Source: Planctomycetota bacterium (GTDB taxonomy: Bacteria; Planctomycetota; B129-G9). Taken from it: a stretch of 10,636 nucleotides of DNA. The notes beneath the pieces were generated by a model. The model was not told where the DNA came from, ran no database searches, and worked only from the letters and a program-made list of their open reading frames with translations. Positions 1 to 7,619 of the stretch are shown here, piece after piece; within the stretch, counting starts at the first letter, position 1, and every line of letters begins with the position of its first letter. The position numbers and the translations under genes are program-made. The stretch is taken from contig JAUWEX010000021.1 in the NCBI GenBank assembly GCA_030607235.1, forward strand, positions 1-10,636, written 5' to 3'.

Positions 1-88
1 GTTGTCCCTCCCGACCAATAATCGTCCAAACCGCCGTCCGACTTGAGGCTTTTCAACACAGCAGATGGGTCCCTTTCGGAGAGGTGCG

Positions 89-118
89 AAAAAAAGCCCT
101 CCGTTTGGAGGGCTTTTT
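89..118 (-). terminator. Intrinsic terminator ending the five-gene minus-strand cluster
   Basis: A 7-bp GC stem (GCCCTCC at 96-102, GGAGGGC at 107-113) with a 4-nt loop is flanked by A and T runs, so the paired stem extends to 12 bp (91-102 with 107-118). On the minus strand the hairpin is followed by seven T residues (95-89), the classic Rho-independent form. It begins 15 nt past the stop codon of the HEAT-repeat gene that ends at 134. Read on the plus strand it also has a T-run (114-118, then GTTTT), so it could act in both directions. The remaining 1-88 at the left edge shows no gene that I can support. Confidence 0.92.
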
Positions 119-133
119 GTTTTCGGTGAGTAA

Positions 134-1174
134 TCAGTCGCCGGGTGCGGGTGCGGATTCGGGCGCGGGTTCGGCTTTGTCGGCGCGGGACGGCCGGGCC
201 AGGACTTCTTCGCGGTGCTCTTCCCACCACGCCTTCCACTTCTTGACGGCCTCGGCGCGCCGGGCCTTGGAGCGTTCGTCGTCGCCGACGTAGTCGTAGC
301 CGAAATCCTCGGTGCAGCCGGTCAGGTATTTAACGACCTTGAAGGCGATGTGCCGCGCCGCGAAGTGGTCGTCTTCCATCATCTCGAGCAGCGTGTCGAC
401 GGCCTCGCGGTGATCTTTTTTCTTCATGGCCAACGCCGCGGTTCGGCGCAGGTAGTCGTTTTGTTGCGGATCCGCAACGACCTGCTTCATCAGTTCGAGG
501 GCCTTGGGATTGTCCATCCGGCCCAGCCCCACCATCGCCAGACACTTGATGCGGCGATCCTCGTCGTCGAGCGCCTTAAAGAGGATGGCCGCCGATTTTT
601 CGTCGGCAATGGTCGCGATGGCGTCGATGGCGCTGCGGCGGATGTCGAGGTCGGCGTCATTGGCGAGTTTGTGCAGCGCGGGCAGCGACTCGGGGTCGGC
701 GAATTTCTTCACGATAATCAGCAACGCGGTGTACTGGTTCTTGCGCAAGCGAAGTTCGTTTTTCTGTGTCTCGCCCAGTATCTTGGCGATCTCGGTACAG
801 CGCATTGCGATTTCGCGGTCGGGGTTGGACATGCCCTCGGTAACCTTCTTGATAGCGGCCTGGCCCATCTTCGCCAGTTTCCTGTGGGCTTCGATGCGCT
901 TGACCCATTCGGGGTCGCCCAACTGCTTGATGAGCGCGGCGATCTCGCGCTGGATCGCGTCGTCCCTGTCCAGCAGTATGTCGTTGATGGTGTCGAGCGT
1001 GGCTTCGCCTTTTGCGATTAACGCTTCGATGGTGTTCTGCCGGACCTGACCTTCGGCGGTGCGCAGGGCCTTGCATAGGTCCCTGACATCTATTGCGGTG
1101 TCGGCGTCCTGAGAATGCACCGCCAGGGGCAGGGCAAAGAAAATCAGGGTCGTCGCGAAAATCATTTTTTTCAT
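134..1174 (-). CDS. Secreted HEAT-repeat protein (346 aa)
   Basis: The protein has a signal peptide (KK at residues 2-3, hydrophobic 5-19, likely cleavage after VHS at 19-21). Paired amphipathic helices of HEAT type then run from about 28 to 275. Several repeats have the usual form, for example DADLDIRRSAIDAIATI. After the repeats comes DFGYDY (290-295) and a Trp-rich helix (WKAWW, 313-317), an ending I know from planctomycete HEAT proteins. The tail is a low-complexity Pro/Ala/Glu stretch. I chose ATG at 1174 over the in-frame TTG one codon upstream because GGGAGG (1186-1181) lies 6 nt before it and it overlaps the preceding stop by one base (TGATG), which suggests translational coupling. 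HEAT repeats are binding scaffolds. No catalytic motif is visible, and the partner is unknown. Confidence 0.9.
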   Translation of the reverse strand: MKKMIFATTLIFFALPLAVHSQDADTAIDVRDLCKALRTAEGQVRQNTIEALIAKGEATLDTINDILLDRDDAIQREIAALIKQLGDPEWVKRIEAHRKLAKMGQAAIKKVTEGMSNPDREIAMRCTEIAKILGETQKNELRLRKNQYTALLIIVKKFADPESLPALHKLANDADLDIRRSAIDAIATIADEKSAAILFKALDDEDRRIKCLAMVGLGRMDNPKALELMKQVVADPQQNDYLRRTAALAMKKKDHREAVDTLLEMMEDDHFAARHIAFKVVKYLTGCTEDFGYDYVGDDERSKARRAEAVKKWKAWWEEHREEVLARPSRADKAEPAPESAPAPGD

Positions 1175-3264
1175 CAATTGCCTCCCGGTACCTGTTTTAC
1201 AGGCGGCTGTTTTTGTCCCTCGCCCGGAATCGGCCCGGGCTTTTGGGGGGCGCCGTGAAACGGATTTATTTTATTTTCCTTTTCTTTTTCCTGCCGGTCC
1301 GATGTGTACCTCTCCACCGGATTGCTCGAGAAGAAGCAAATTATTCCGGCGCATACCTTCGCCGGTATTTTTACGTCGGCGGTTACGGTACCGCCCGCGG
1401 CAATTATACTCGCGTCGCGCAAAATATCATTAAAAATAACGCTGTCCTTGTCCTTGACGCCGAATTTTCCTTCGCCGACCAGTTTGGCGATCGTCTTGCA
1501 GGCGGCGGCGAGGGCCTGGGCCTGTGTGTCGCTGCCGCATTCAAATTTCACCCTCGCGCGCAAGCCGTCGTCCTCGCACAGGCGCACGCGTACGCTCTTG
1601 ATCGCGAACGGCACGGCCAGGTGTCCCTCGACGCGGTGCAGTGTGGCGCGGAATATGCCGCCCTCCGCGGAGAAACGTACTTCGGGGTCGGGCCTGTTTT
1701 CGGCGCTGAGCCTGTCGAGCGCCTCGAGCAGCGCCTTCGAGCCGTTGTTTTTCCGGTATGCGCCGAGGCGCCCGGGAGCAACGCCCGAGACCGAAGCGGA
1801 ACCGTCTATAATCTTTTTGACGACTTCCGGCAGGCCCTTGCCCGTGCCGATTAGAAAGGTCGAGTCGTCCAGGACGCAGAGCGACATTCCGGGCACGATG
1901 TAAACGTCGTGCTGTTTGTGCGTCAACCGGCACATCCCGGGATATTTGTCGAGCGAAGAGCGCAGCGCCTTCGCGTCGAATTCGCCCTTGAGCGTCATCA
2001 GCAGGCAGCCTTCGTGCAGCATCTTGCGCAGGCGGGCGATGTCGATGTTGCCCGCGGTCAGTCCGGCGAGAAAGTCCAGATCCACGGCGGTCTTGCCGGA
2101 GGCGGAGAAATAGATGCGGTTGATCTCGACCCCGCCGTCGAGCGCGAGGAACTGGATGACTTTGGCCTGGAGCGTGTAGTTGTGGTTGCCGAACAGCGCT
2201 TCGATCCACTGCGCGCGCAGGTCGGCGGCGCGGAATTCCTCGATGTCGAGGCAGGCGGTTAAAAACGTGTCGGGCGCGTTGAGACAATCGGTCTCGGCCC
2301 GTTCGGCGGCCTTGCAGGCTACGCGCCACGAGTCGACGAGCGCCGCCATCGCATCGTTCCATTTCGTGTCCGGGGTGTCGGCGAAATTCTTGCCGGATTG
2401 CAGCCACGCGGCGAGGGATTTCGCGGCGATTTTTTCGCCGGAAATTTTTTCGACGAAGCGGCCGATCGCCTCGGCGGCCTTTTCGTCGCGTGCAAGGAGT
2501 TTCGCCAGCGCCGCTGCAACTTCTTCGCGGCCTGCGCGGCGGTTGAGCGCCTCGACGAGCGCCGGCGCCGCAGGCCCCTGCACGCGGCCGACTTCGCCGA
2601 GCAGTGCGCTGCGTATCGCGCCGGAGTCCTTGCCGCTAAGGGCCTCGTCGCCCAGCCACCGGTAAATCGCGGCCATGCGCCTCGGCCGCAGCGTGGAGAA
2701 TCCGGGCGAGACTTTTTTCATGTATGCCAGTACCGTCGGCGCTGCGGCGGCCCTGCGGGTGCGCATGAGTTCTTCGAGCGCCAGTTTCTCGACGGCGTAA
2801 TTTTTGCCGGAAAGGTGGGCGTTGAGCACGGCGTTGTATTCGGGGGACTGCGGGTCGAGCAGTCGTAGCGCGAGCATCGTCATGAAAATCCGCTCGCGGG
2901 CGACGGAGGGCTTGCCGATGTTGTTTATCACACGCTCCAGCACGAACCGCGTGTGCGGATCGTCGGCGTCCTCGCGGGCCTTTTCCAGCAGCGGCAGCGC
3001 GTCCGGCCCCATCGCGGTCAGTACCCGTTCGGCCCGCAGGCGCGTTTCGTATTTGTCGTCGGCCAGTCGCGCGACGAGTTGCTGCACGGCCGCGTCGTCG
3101 CACTTCAGGATCATGACCAGTTCTTCGTTGGTCGCACCGGGCACGTAGGCATCCATGTACTTGCGGCATTCCTGTCCGGGCATCTCGAAGGCCGCCGCGC
3201 CGGAAACCAGCAGCACCATCCATACCAGCGCGTCTTTTGTCGATGTTACGATCAGTTCTGTCAT
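1174..3264 (-). CDS. Probable secreted HEAT-containing protein with an unidentified C-terminal region (696 aa)
   Basis: The N-terminus has a hydrophobic stretch at about 14-26 (VWMVLLVSGAAAF) after Lys10, which fits a short signal peptide or lipid-free anchor. A second possible start is Met16 (codon at 3219). Residues 58-117 look like HEAT helices (AVQQLVARLADD, then RLRAERVLTAMG). The long middle part (about 120-410) is helical and Ala-rich. From about 415 onward the character changes to mixed alpha/beta, with a strand-turn pattern LCVLDDSTFLIGTGKG at 461-476 and a second similar block at about 560-650. The last 30 residues are Pro/Gln/Lys-rich and probably disordered. I do not recognise a named family for the C-terminal region. 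The gene lies 38 nt after the TPR-metallopeptidase gene and overlaps the next gene by one base, so joint expression is very likely. The ribosome binding site is weak (AAAGGG about 11 nt upstream). Confidence 0.85.
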   Translation of the reverse strand: MTELIVTSTKDALVWMVLLVSGAAAFEMPGQECRKYMDAYVPGATNEELVMILKCDDAAVQQLVARLADDKYETRLRAERVLTAMGPDALPLLEKAREDADDPHTRFVLERVINNIGKPSVARERIFMTMLALRLLDPQSPEYNAVLNAHLSGKNYAVEKLALEELMRTRRAAAAPTVLAYMKKVSPGFSTLRPRRMAAIYRWLGDEALSGKDSGAIRSALLGEVGRVQGPAAPALVEALNRRAGREEVAAALAKLLARDEKAAEAIGRFVEKISGEKIAAKSLAAWLQSGKNFADTPDTKWNDAMAALVDSWRVACKAAERAETDCLNAPDTFLTACLDIEEFRAADLRAQWIEALFGNHNYTLQAKVIQFLALDGGVEINRIYFSASGKTAVDLDFLAGLTAGNIDIARLRKMLHEGCLLMTLKGEFDAKALRSSLDKYPGMCRLTHKQHDVYIVPGMSLCVLDDSTFLIGTGKGLPEVVKKIIDGSASVSGVAPGRLGAYRKNNGSKALLEALDRLSAENRPDPEVRFSAEGGIFRATLHRVEGHLAVPFAIKSVRVRLCEDDGLRARVKFECGSDTQAQALAAACKTIAKLVGEGKFGVKDKDSVIFNDILRDASIIAAGGTVTADVKIPAKVCAGIICFFSSNPVERYTSDRQEKEKENKINPFHGAPQKPGPIPGEGQKQPPVKQVPGGN
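1181..1186 (-). promoter_or_regulatory. Shine-Dalgarno GGGAGG that decides the start of the HEAT-repeat gene
   Basis: GGGAGG on the minus strand sits 6 nt before ATG 1174 and only 3 nt before the alternative TTG 1177. It lies inside the last codons of the upstream 696-aa gene, so the two genes are translated as a coupled pair. Confidence 0.8.
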
Positions 3265-3302
3265 TGGCAGTCAACCCTTTGGGATTGTCAGTGCGATGCG
3301 GC

Positions 3303-6296
3303 CTAATTATCGCCCTGGTCCGCCTTCGGCTCGTCGGCGGGTTTTTCGGGCGCGTTCTTTTGCTCGGCGATCATCTTTTCGATTTTGGCGATGAGTTCGC
3401 GCGCGGCGGTCGGATTTTTCGGGTCGGCATCCAGCGCGTCGCCGGCGAATTTCGCGGCCTTTTCGAGTTTGCCGGCCTTGATGTAACACTCGGCGGCCTT
3501 GAGCAGATTCGGCGTGCGCTTGGCGGCCCTCGCCGAGAGCACTTCGTATTCGATCGCGGCCTCTTCGAACCACCCGACCGCGAGGAATGCCTCGGCCGCG
3601 GGCGCGTGGGTGTCGGGGAGGAAGGGGTCGATCCAGTGTATCTCGCGGTACATCTGGGCGACGCGCTCGGGTTTGCCTTCTTTTTTGTAGATCTCGATCA
3701 TCTTGTTTTTGCGGAAGTGGATGTCGGTGTCGTTTAGTTTGAGGTATTCCTCCTGCATCTTGCGCGCCGCGGCGGCGTCGCCGCTCTGTTCGTAAATGAC
3801 GGAGAGTCGGAGCACGAAGTCGGCGTTGGAGGGGAAGACTTCATAGGCCTTCTCCATGTATTTGATGTATATCTTGCTCGGCGACATCGGCGGCTGGGGC
3901 TTGTAAATCAGGGCCAGCGAGGCGTAAATGAGATACTTGCTCTTGGAGCCGAGTTTGTCGGCCTTCGTGAGCAGCATGGCTGCGCGCTTGACATCTTTGT
4001 TCCCCATCGCAATCAGCCCCTTGACGAGGTAGACGTCGGCGTTGTTTTCGTCGAGTTTGCCTGCCTGGTCGACATATTTTTTGGCGTCTTCGATCTTGCG
4101 GTTCTGCAGGCAGGCCAGCGCGAGATCGGCGCGGAGTTGCGCATTGTAGTAGTTCTCTTTCCTCTCGATTTCGTCTTTGAATTCGGCGATGTTTTCCAGG
4201 GTGTAGACCGGGCCGACCTGGAATTTTTCGTACTTTTTGGTTACCCACTCCACAAAGGCCTTGTCGAACTCTCCGGGGGTCATGTCGAAACAGGCCCTGA
4301 CCATTTCCGCGGTGGTGCGGCGCTTGGCGTATTCCTTGTTGATCTCGACGATCTTGTCGTAGCCCCAGGTCTCGTGGATCCAGTCGCCCATGAGGCGCGC
4401 CTGGTAGTAGCCGTCCATCACGTCCCGCGATACGAAGGCGCGATCGAGATCGACGCAGGATATGAGATTGCCCGCCCGCAGTTTGCGCACGAAGCGCACG
4501 TCGCCGTTGCGGCTCTCTTCGCGGCCCCACGCAACGGATTTCAGCCTCTGCTCCATCTCCGAGAGCGCCTCGGTGAACCACCGCGAGGTGCGGCTGTTGG
4601 ACTGCTGCAGGGTGATGACGTGGACGAATTCGTGATAGGCGACCTGTGCCCAGGGTATCAGGTGTCTGCGTGCCTTGGGATGGTACATTGCCTTGGAGGA
4701 TTTGAAGTTAATCGCGGTGCCGAAACACACGCCCATCGCCTGCCCCAGTCCGGGCACACCGATGGTGCGGACGGCGAACTGGTTGGGGTCGTTGAACACC
4801 AGCACGATGATCTTTCCGCTGGGGGTGTAGTTGTATTTTTTAGACAAGTGCGTCCAGGCCTTTTCGAGCAGGTACTCGACGTAGGGGCCGTAGACGAGGT
4901 TGTCGTTCCTGTGCATTTTGATTATGAAGTTTTCCGATTCGCGCGATACGAAATTTTTCTTGACCTGGTCGACGACCATGAGGATGTTCTTGACGATCGG
5001 GTCGAAGCCGCCGGTGTCCTTGCGGGAGGCGCGCAGGTATTTCTCGCCCTCTTCTTCCGCGCCGAGGAACATCAGGTTGCGGCCCAGCGTGGGGTAGGCC
5101 TTGGTGAAGTTGGGGTTGGCTTCGAGGGCCTTGCGGCAGTATTCGATGGCGAATTTGTAGCCGTATTTCTTGTCCATCACGCTGCCGATGGCGTAGTAGA
5201 ATTCGGCGCAGTGGGGGTTGAATTTCTTGACTCTGGCTTCGAGGGCCTTGAATTTTTCTTCCTGCCCGCTGATGTAGTAGTAGAAACCGATCTGCGAGAG
5301 TGTCGCGATGCCGTTGGGGTTGATCTCGAGAGCCTTGTCGACGTAAATCTGCGCCTTGTCGTAGCGCTCCCAGAACGCGTAGAAGAAAATCGCGAAGGCC
5401 AGTACCTCCTGGTTTTTCGGGCCGTACTTGAGGGCGGTTTCGAGTTTCATCTCGGTGTTGCCCATGCGGTCTTGCTGGTAGAAAGACGAGTATATGCACT
5501 TGGCGTCAAGGAGATTGCCCAGCGGGCTGCGCCAGTTAAAACCCAGAAGTTGCTGGGTGATTTTGAAGGCCTTGGGGCTGTTGAACATGTCCAGGAACAT
5601 CGACGCGCGCGCGTACCACGCTTCCTGGAAGCCGGGGTCGAGTTCGCACGCCGCCGCGAACATGCTGATCGCGGAAGAGTACTTCTTGTCATACAGCAGA
5701 CCCTGCCCCATGCAGTACAGCGTCTCGGCGTTGTTGGCGTAAGTCCTTAAGTTGATGCCGGTAAGCCCGCGGTAGAGTTCGCCGGCTTTTTCGAGTTCGC
5801 CGGTTTCGTAATACAGTCGCGCCATGTCGTAGATCGCCTTGTGCAGGCCGGGGTTGGCCTTGTAGAGCGGCTCAAAGATTTTGCGCGCCTGCTCGATTTC
5901 GCCCTTCGCGTAGAGCGCCTCGCCGTGGACCAACTTCATCCGCGCGTCGTAGACGCCGTTCTTGCGGGCGAGTTCGACCATCTCGATCGCCTTGTCGTGC
6001 TCACTCGTCAGGTTGTAGATATGACACAGCGTGTACCAGCCCCGGGCGTTTTCGGGGTCGATGTTGAGTATCCCCTTGTACTCCTCTTTCTCCGCGTCGT
6101 TGTAGAGGTAGTCGATCGCGCGGGCGTACTTGCCCCTGTCCATGGATTTCTTGGCGACCGGATCGAAGGGGTGGTCGAGGTGGTCGGCTTGTTTCAATTC
6201 TTCCTGGGCGCTGACCGGCGTAAGGGCCGGAGCCTGTACCAGAAACATCGCCAAGAGAACCGTTATCCACAAATATCTGATTTTCAAACCCAGCAT
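3303..6296 (-). CDS. Secreted TPR protein with central HExxH metallopeptidase-like (peptidase MA type) domain (997 aa)
   Basis: The signal peptide is clear: Lys5 and Arg7, hydrophobic 8-26, and likely cleavage after VSA at 28-30. Tetratricopeptide-type helices fill about 50-420 and again about 715-985. Between them, about 454-655, lies a domain resembling the gluzincin peptidase MA family (Pfam PF13485): strands IIVLVF, then HEFVH with His555, Glu556 and His559, then WFTEALSE with Glu576 as probable third zinc ligand. All catalytic residues expected of the family appear intact. The tail is Lys/Glu/Pro-rich. The open frame extends upstream to 6758, but that part is Arg-rich, lacks a signal sequence and lies antiphase over the zinc-ribbon gene. 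ATG 6296 is preceded by GGAG at 8 nt and begins the signal peptide. Substrate unknown. It probably acts on envelope or exported proteins, with the two HEAT proteins downstream as partners (inference). Confidence 0.9.
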   Translation of the reverse strand: MLGLKIRYLWITVLLAMFLVQAPALTPVSAQEELKQADHLDHPFDPVAKKSMDRGKYARAIDYLYNDAEKEEYKGILNIDPENARGWYTLCHIYNLTSEHDKAIEMVELARKNGVYDARMKLVHGEALYAKGEIEQARKIFEPLYKANPGLHKAIYDMARLYYETGELEKAGELYRGLTGINLRTYANNAETLYCMGQGLLYDKKYSSAISMFAAACELDPGFQEAWYARASMFLDMFNSPKAFKITQQLLGFNWRSPLGNLLDAKCIYSSFYQQDRMGNTEMKLETALKYGPKNQEVLAFAIFFYAFWERYDKAQIYVDKALEINPNGIATLSQIGFYYYISGQEEKFKALEARVKKFNPHCAEFYYAIGSVMDKKYGYKFAIEYCRKALEANPNFTKAYPTLGRNLMFLGAEEEGEKYLRASRKDTGGFDPIVKNILMVVDQVKKNFVSRESENFIIKMHRNDNLVYGPYVEYLLEKAWTHLSKKYNYTPSGKIIVLVFNDPNQFAVRTIGVPGLGQAMGVCFGTAINFKSSKAMYHPKARRHLIPWAQVAYHEFVHVITLQQSNSRTSRWFTEALSEMEQRLKSVAWGREESRNGDVRFVRKLRAGNLISCVDLDRAFVSRDVMDGYYQARLMGDWIHETWGYDKIVEINKEYAKRRTTAEMVRACFDMTPGEFDKAFVEWVTKKYEKFQVGPVYTLENIAEFKDEIERKENYYNAQLRADLALACLQNRKIEDAKKYVDQAGKLDENNADVYLVKGLIAMGNKDVKRAAMLLTKADKLGSKSKYLIYASLALIYKPQPPMSPSKIYIKYMEKAYEVFPSNADFVLRLSVIYEQSGDAAAARKMQEEYLKLNDTDIHFRKNKMIEIYKKEGKPERVAQMYREIHWIDPFLPDTHAPAAEAFLAVGWFEEAAIEYEVLSARAAKRTPNLLKAAECYIKAGKLEKAAKFAGDALDADPKNPTAARELIAKIEKMIAEQKNAPEKPADEPKADQGDN

Positions 6297-6304
6297 GAGA
6301 TTTT

Positions 6305-6308
6305 CTCC
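6305..6308 (-). promoter_or_regulatory. Shine-Dalgarno GGAG that decides the start of the TPR-metallopeptidase gene
   Basis: GGAG on the minus strand lies 8 nt before ATG 6296. Other in-frame ATG codons upstream (for example 6332) lack a comparable site and would place a charged extension in front of the signal peptide. Confidence 0.65.
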
Positions 6309-6382
6309 GGTTATTCTGAAAGTCCGTTCCATAAATTCATACGTTCGCGGGCGCCCTTTGTTCAGCGCCACCGGCCGCATCG

Positions 6383-6889
6383 CTACGACGAGAGTTCCAT
6401 CTCGATCATGGCTTCGAGTTCGGCCTTTACGTCTTCGAGTTCGCCGGCCTCCAACTGCGGGTTCGCGACTATGCGCTCGCAGTCTTCGCCCTTGACCCGA
6501 ATCACCATGTATTCCACACCGTTGTCGCTGCCGGTCCGAACGAGGCTGACCGCTTTTTTGCGCATCAGCAGCAGCGCCAGAAAATACCGGACCTTGCGGT
6601 GAATCTCCTCGTCGCTGTCGGTAATCTTCTTGAAAAGTTCGGTAACCATCGCGATATCGATGGCGCGTTTTTTCGGCGCAGGCTCGTGGACGGTGCGCCA
6701 GAAAAATATCGGCTCGTCGCGCGGCTCGCGGCGTTCGTTTTCGATTTTCGGCCAGCACTCCCGGCAGTAGTCGCGCCTCTCAAGCCCCTCGGCCCCGTCG
6801 AGCAGGACCGAGAAGAAGGCCTCGCCGGAAGCGAGTTCGTTATCGCAGGCGGCACAGCGCCCGCTGCTTTTCCCGATTTTCCATTCCAT
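6383..6889 (-). CDS. Small zinc-ribbon protein (168 aa), function unknown
   Basis: The N-terminal half holds two CxxC pairs, Cys12-Cys15 (CAAC) and Cys42-Cys45 (CREC), 26 residues apart, as in a treble-clef or zinc-ribbon fold. A helical segment follows (about 78-112) with a hydrophobic core (RYFLALLLMRKKAVSLV). The C-terminal part ends in an acidic helix (ELEDVKAELEAMIEMEL). No signal peptide is seen, so it should be cytoplasmic. Similar short CxxC proteins occur in planctomycete genomes as hypothetical proteins, and I know of no assigned role. The start is ATG 6889. The frame runs further upstream, but that extension is Arg-rich and overlaps the preceding gene. There is no Shine-Dalgarno, and the leader is AT-rich. 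The gene is 86 nt ahead of the TPR-metallopeptidase gene, so co-transcription is plausible. Confidence 0.8.
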   Translation of the reverse strand: MEWKIGKSSGRCAACDNELASGEAFFSVLLDGAEGLERRDYCRECWPKIENERREPRDEPIFFWRTVHEPAPKKRAIDIAMVTELFKKITDSDEEIHRKVRYFLALLLMRKKAVSLVRTGSDNGVEYMVIRVKGEDCERIVANPQLEAGELEDVKAELEAMIEMELSS

Positions 6890-6906
6890 AATATATTGCG
6901 TAAATT

Positions 6907-6936
6907 TGTATACGTACAGATTGGTTTTTTGTTTAA
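6907..6936 (-). promoter_or_regulatory. Possible weak promoter before the zinc-ribbon gene
   Basis: The gap between the two zinc-protein genes is markedly AT-rich within GC-rich DNA. On the minus strand TTAAAC (6936-6931) and TATACA (6912-6907) are 18 nt apart, matching the sigma-70 consensus at 3 of 6 and 4 of 6 bases. Transcription would start close to ATG 6889, which would explain the missing Shine-Dalgarno by a near-leaderless message. The match is weak and could be chance. Confidence 0.25.
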
Positions 6937-6945
6937 CGGGCCTCG

Positions 6946-7167
6946 CTATTCGGCGCGGAAGAAACGGCACTGCGTGCCGTCGACGCCGACACGGACCTTT
7001 ACGCGCCGCCCGCACTTCGGGCACCAGCCCACGTAAACGCGCTGACCCCGACGCCTGTAAATCCGCTGGTAAACGTTGCAGCAATCGAACAGGACGTGGA
7101 TATACGGCCGCTTCGGCGCTTTATCTTCGGCGTCGGTGTCGTCTCGGTCGATATCGTAAACATCCAC
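6946..7167 (-). CDS. Small Cys-rich putative zinc-binding protein (73 aa)
   Basis: The N-terminus is acidic (about 1-15). A compact conserved-looking core follows: FDCCNVYQRIYRR with Cys29-Cys30, WCPKCGRRV with Cys49 and Cys52, then GVDGTQCRFFRAE with Cys67. The paired cysteines suggest one zinc site. The core matches my memory of a short hypothetical protein common in planctomycetes, which I cannot verify here. Its role is unknown. Two GTG starts compete: 7185 (79 aa) and 7167 (73 aa). I prefer 7167 because GGGGAGGGG (7179-7171) places a GGAGG core 5 nt before it, whereas 7185 has no upstream site. It is the first gene of the second cluster, 56 nt before the zinc-ribbon gene, and follows the hairpin repeat region. 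Confidence 0.75.
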   Translation of the reverse strand: MDVYDIDRDDTDAEDKAPKRPYIHVLFDCCNVYQRIYRRRGQRVYVGWCPKCGRRVKVRVGVDGTQCRFFRAE

Positions 7168-7170
7168 GGA

Positions 7171-7179
7171 CCCCTCCCC
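7171..7179 (-). promoter_or_regulatory. Shine-Dalgarno GGGGAGGGG that favours the GTG 7167 start
   Basis: This purine-rich run on the minus strand contains GGAGG at 7177-7173, 5 nt from GTG 7167. It lies downstream of the alternative GTG 7185, so it can serve only the shorter form. Confidence 0.6.
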
Positions 7180-7310
7180 GCTCACAGGGTCATTTAATTT
7201 TTGTTGGGGCGTCTAACCGTCGATCTAGTGACACATCCCTTTCCGCCTCGGGCGGACTGCGCTCGTCGAAGGAGGAAGTGTCCCTTTCAGGGCAAACCCA
7301 CAACACGCCT

Positions 7311-7460
7311 GCCCAAATTGTCAGCAAGCGGAAGCGAAGCGCTTCTGTCGCCGAAGGGCGACGGACAGCGAGCGGGTGTTGGAATGTGTAGATTCTCCTC
7401 GCCCGCCTGCGGAGGCTCTCCGCCCGCCTGCGCGGAAATCACCAACCACACAGCACTCTT
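7311..7460. repeat. Repeat unit 1 (150 bp)
   Basis: This unit carries hairpins A, B and D and lacks hairpin C. It differs from unit 2 by two single-base changes just before hairpin A, by the 9-bp shorter variable module near 7371-7380, and by two or three bases near 7441. Confidence 0.9.
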
Positions 7461-7619
7461 GCCCAAATTGTCAGCGAGTGGAAGCGAAGCGCTTCTGTCG
7501 CCGAAGGGCGACGGACAGCGAGTCCGCCTCAGGCGGATTGGAATGTGTAGATTCTCCTCGCCCGCCTGCGGAGGCTCTCCGCCCGCCTGCGCGGAAATCG
7601 TCAACCACACAGCACTCTT
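7461..7619. repeat. Repeat unit 2 (159 bp, with hairpin C)
   Basis: This unit carries hairpins A, B, C and D. The extra 9 bp come from the hairpin C module TCCGCCTCAGGCGGA at 7523-7537. Confidence 0.9.

Noticed and set aside
1..88. Possible end of a converging gene at the left edge
   Set aside because: I found no frame with coding character or a recognisable C-terminus in this short stretch.
4137..5750. Plus-strand open frame of 537 codons inside the TPR-metallopeptidase gene
   Set aside because: It is antisense to the coding strand that carries the TPRs and HExxH site. Its translation is Val/Gly/Phe-rich without recognisable features.
6297..6758. N-terminal extension of the TPR-metallopeptidase frame
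   Set aside because: The extra 154 codons are Arg-rich, overlap the zinc-ribbon gene in another frame and would bury the signal peptide. ATG 6296 has a Shine-Dalgarno and begins the signal peptide.
6890..7084. N-terminal extension of the zinc-ribbon frame
   Set aside because: It overlaps the 73-aa Cys-rich gene in another frame and is Arg/Pro-rich, unlike the rest of the protein.
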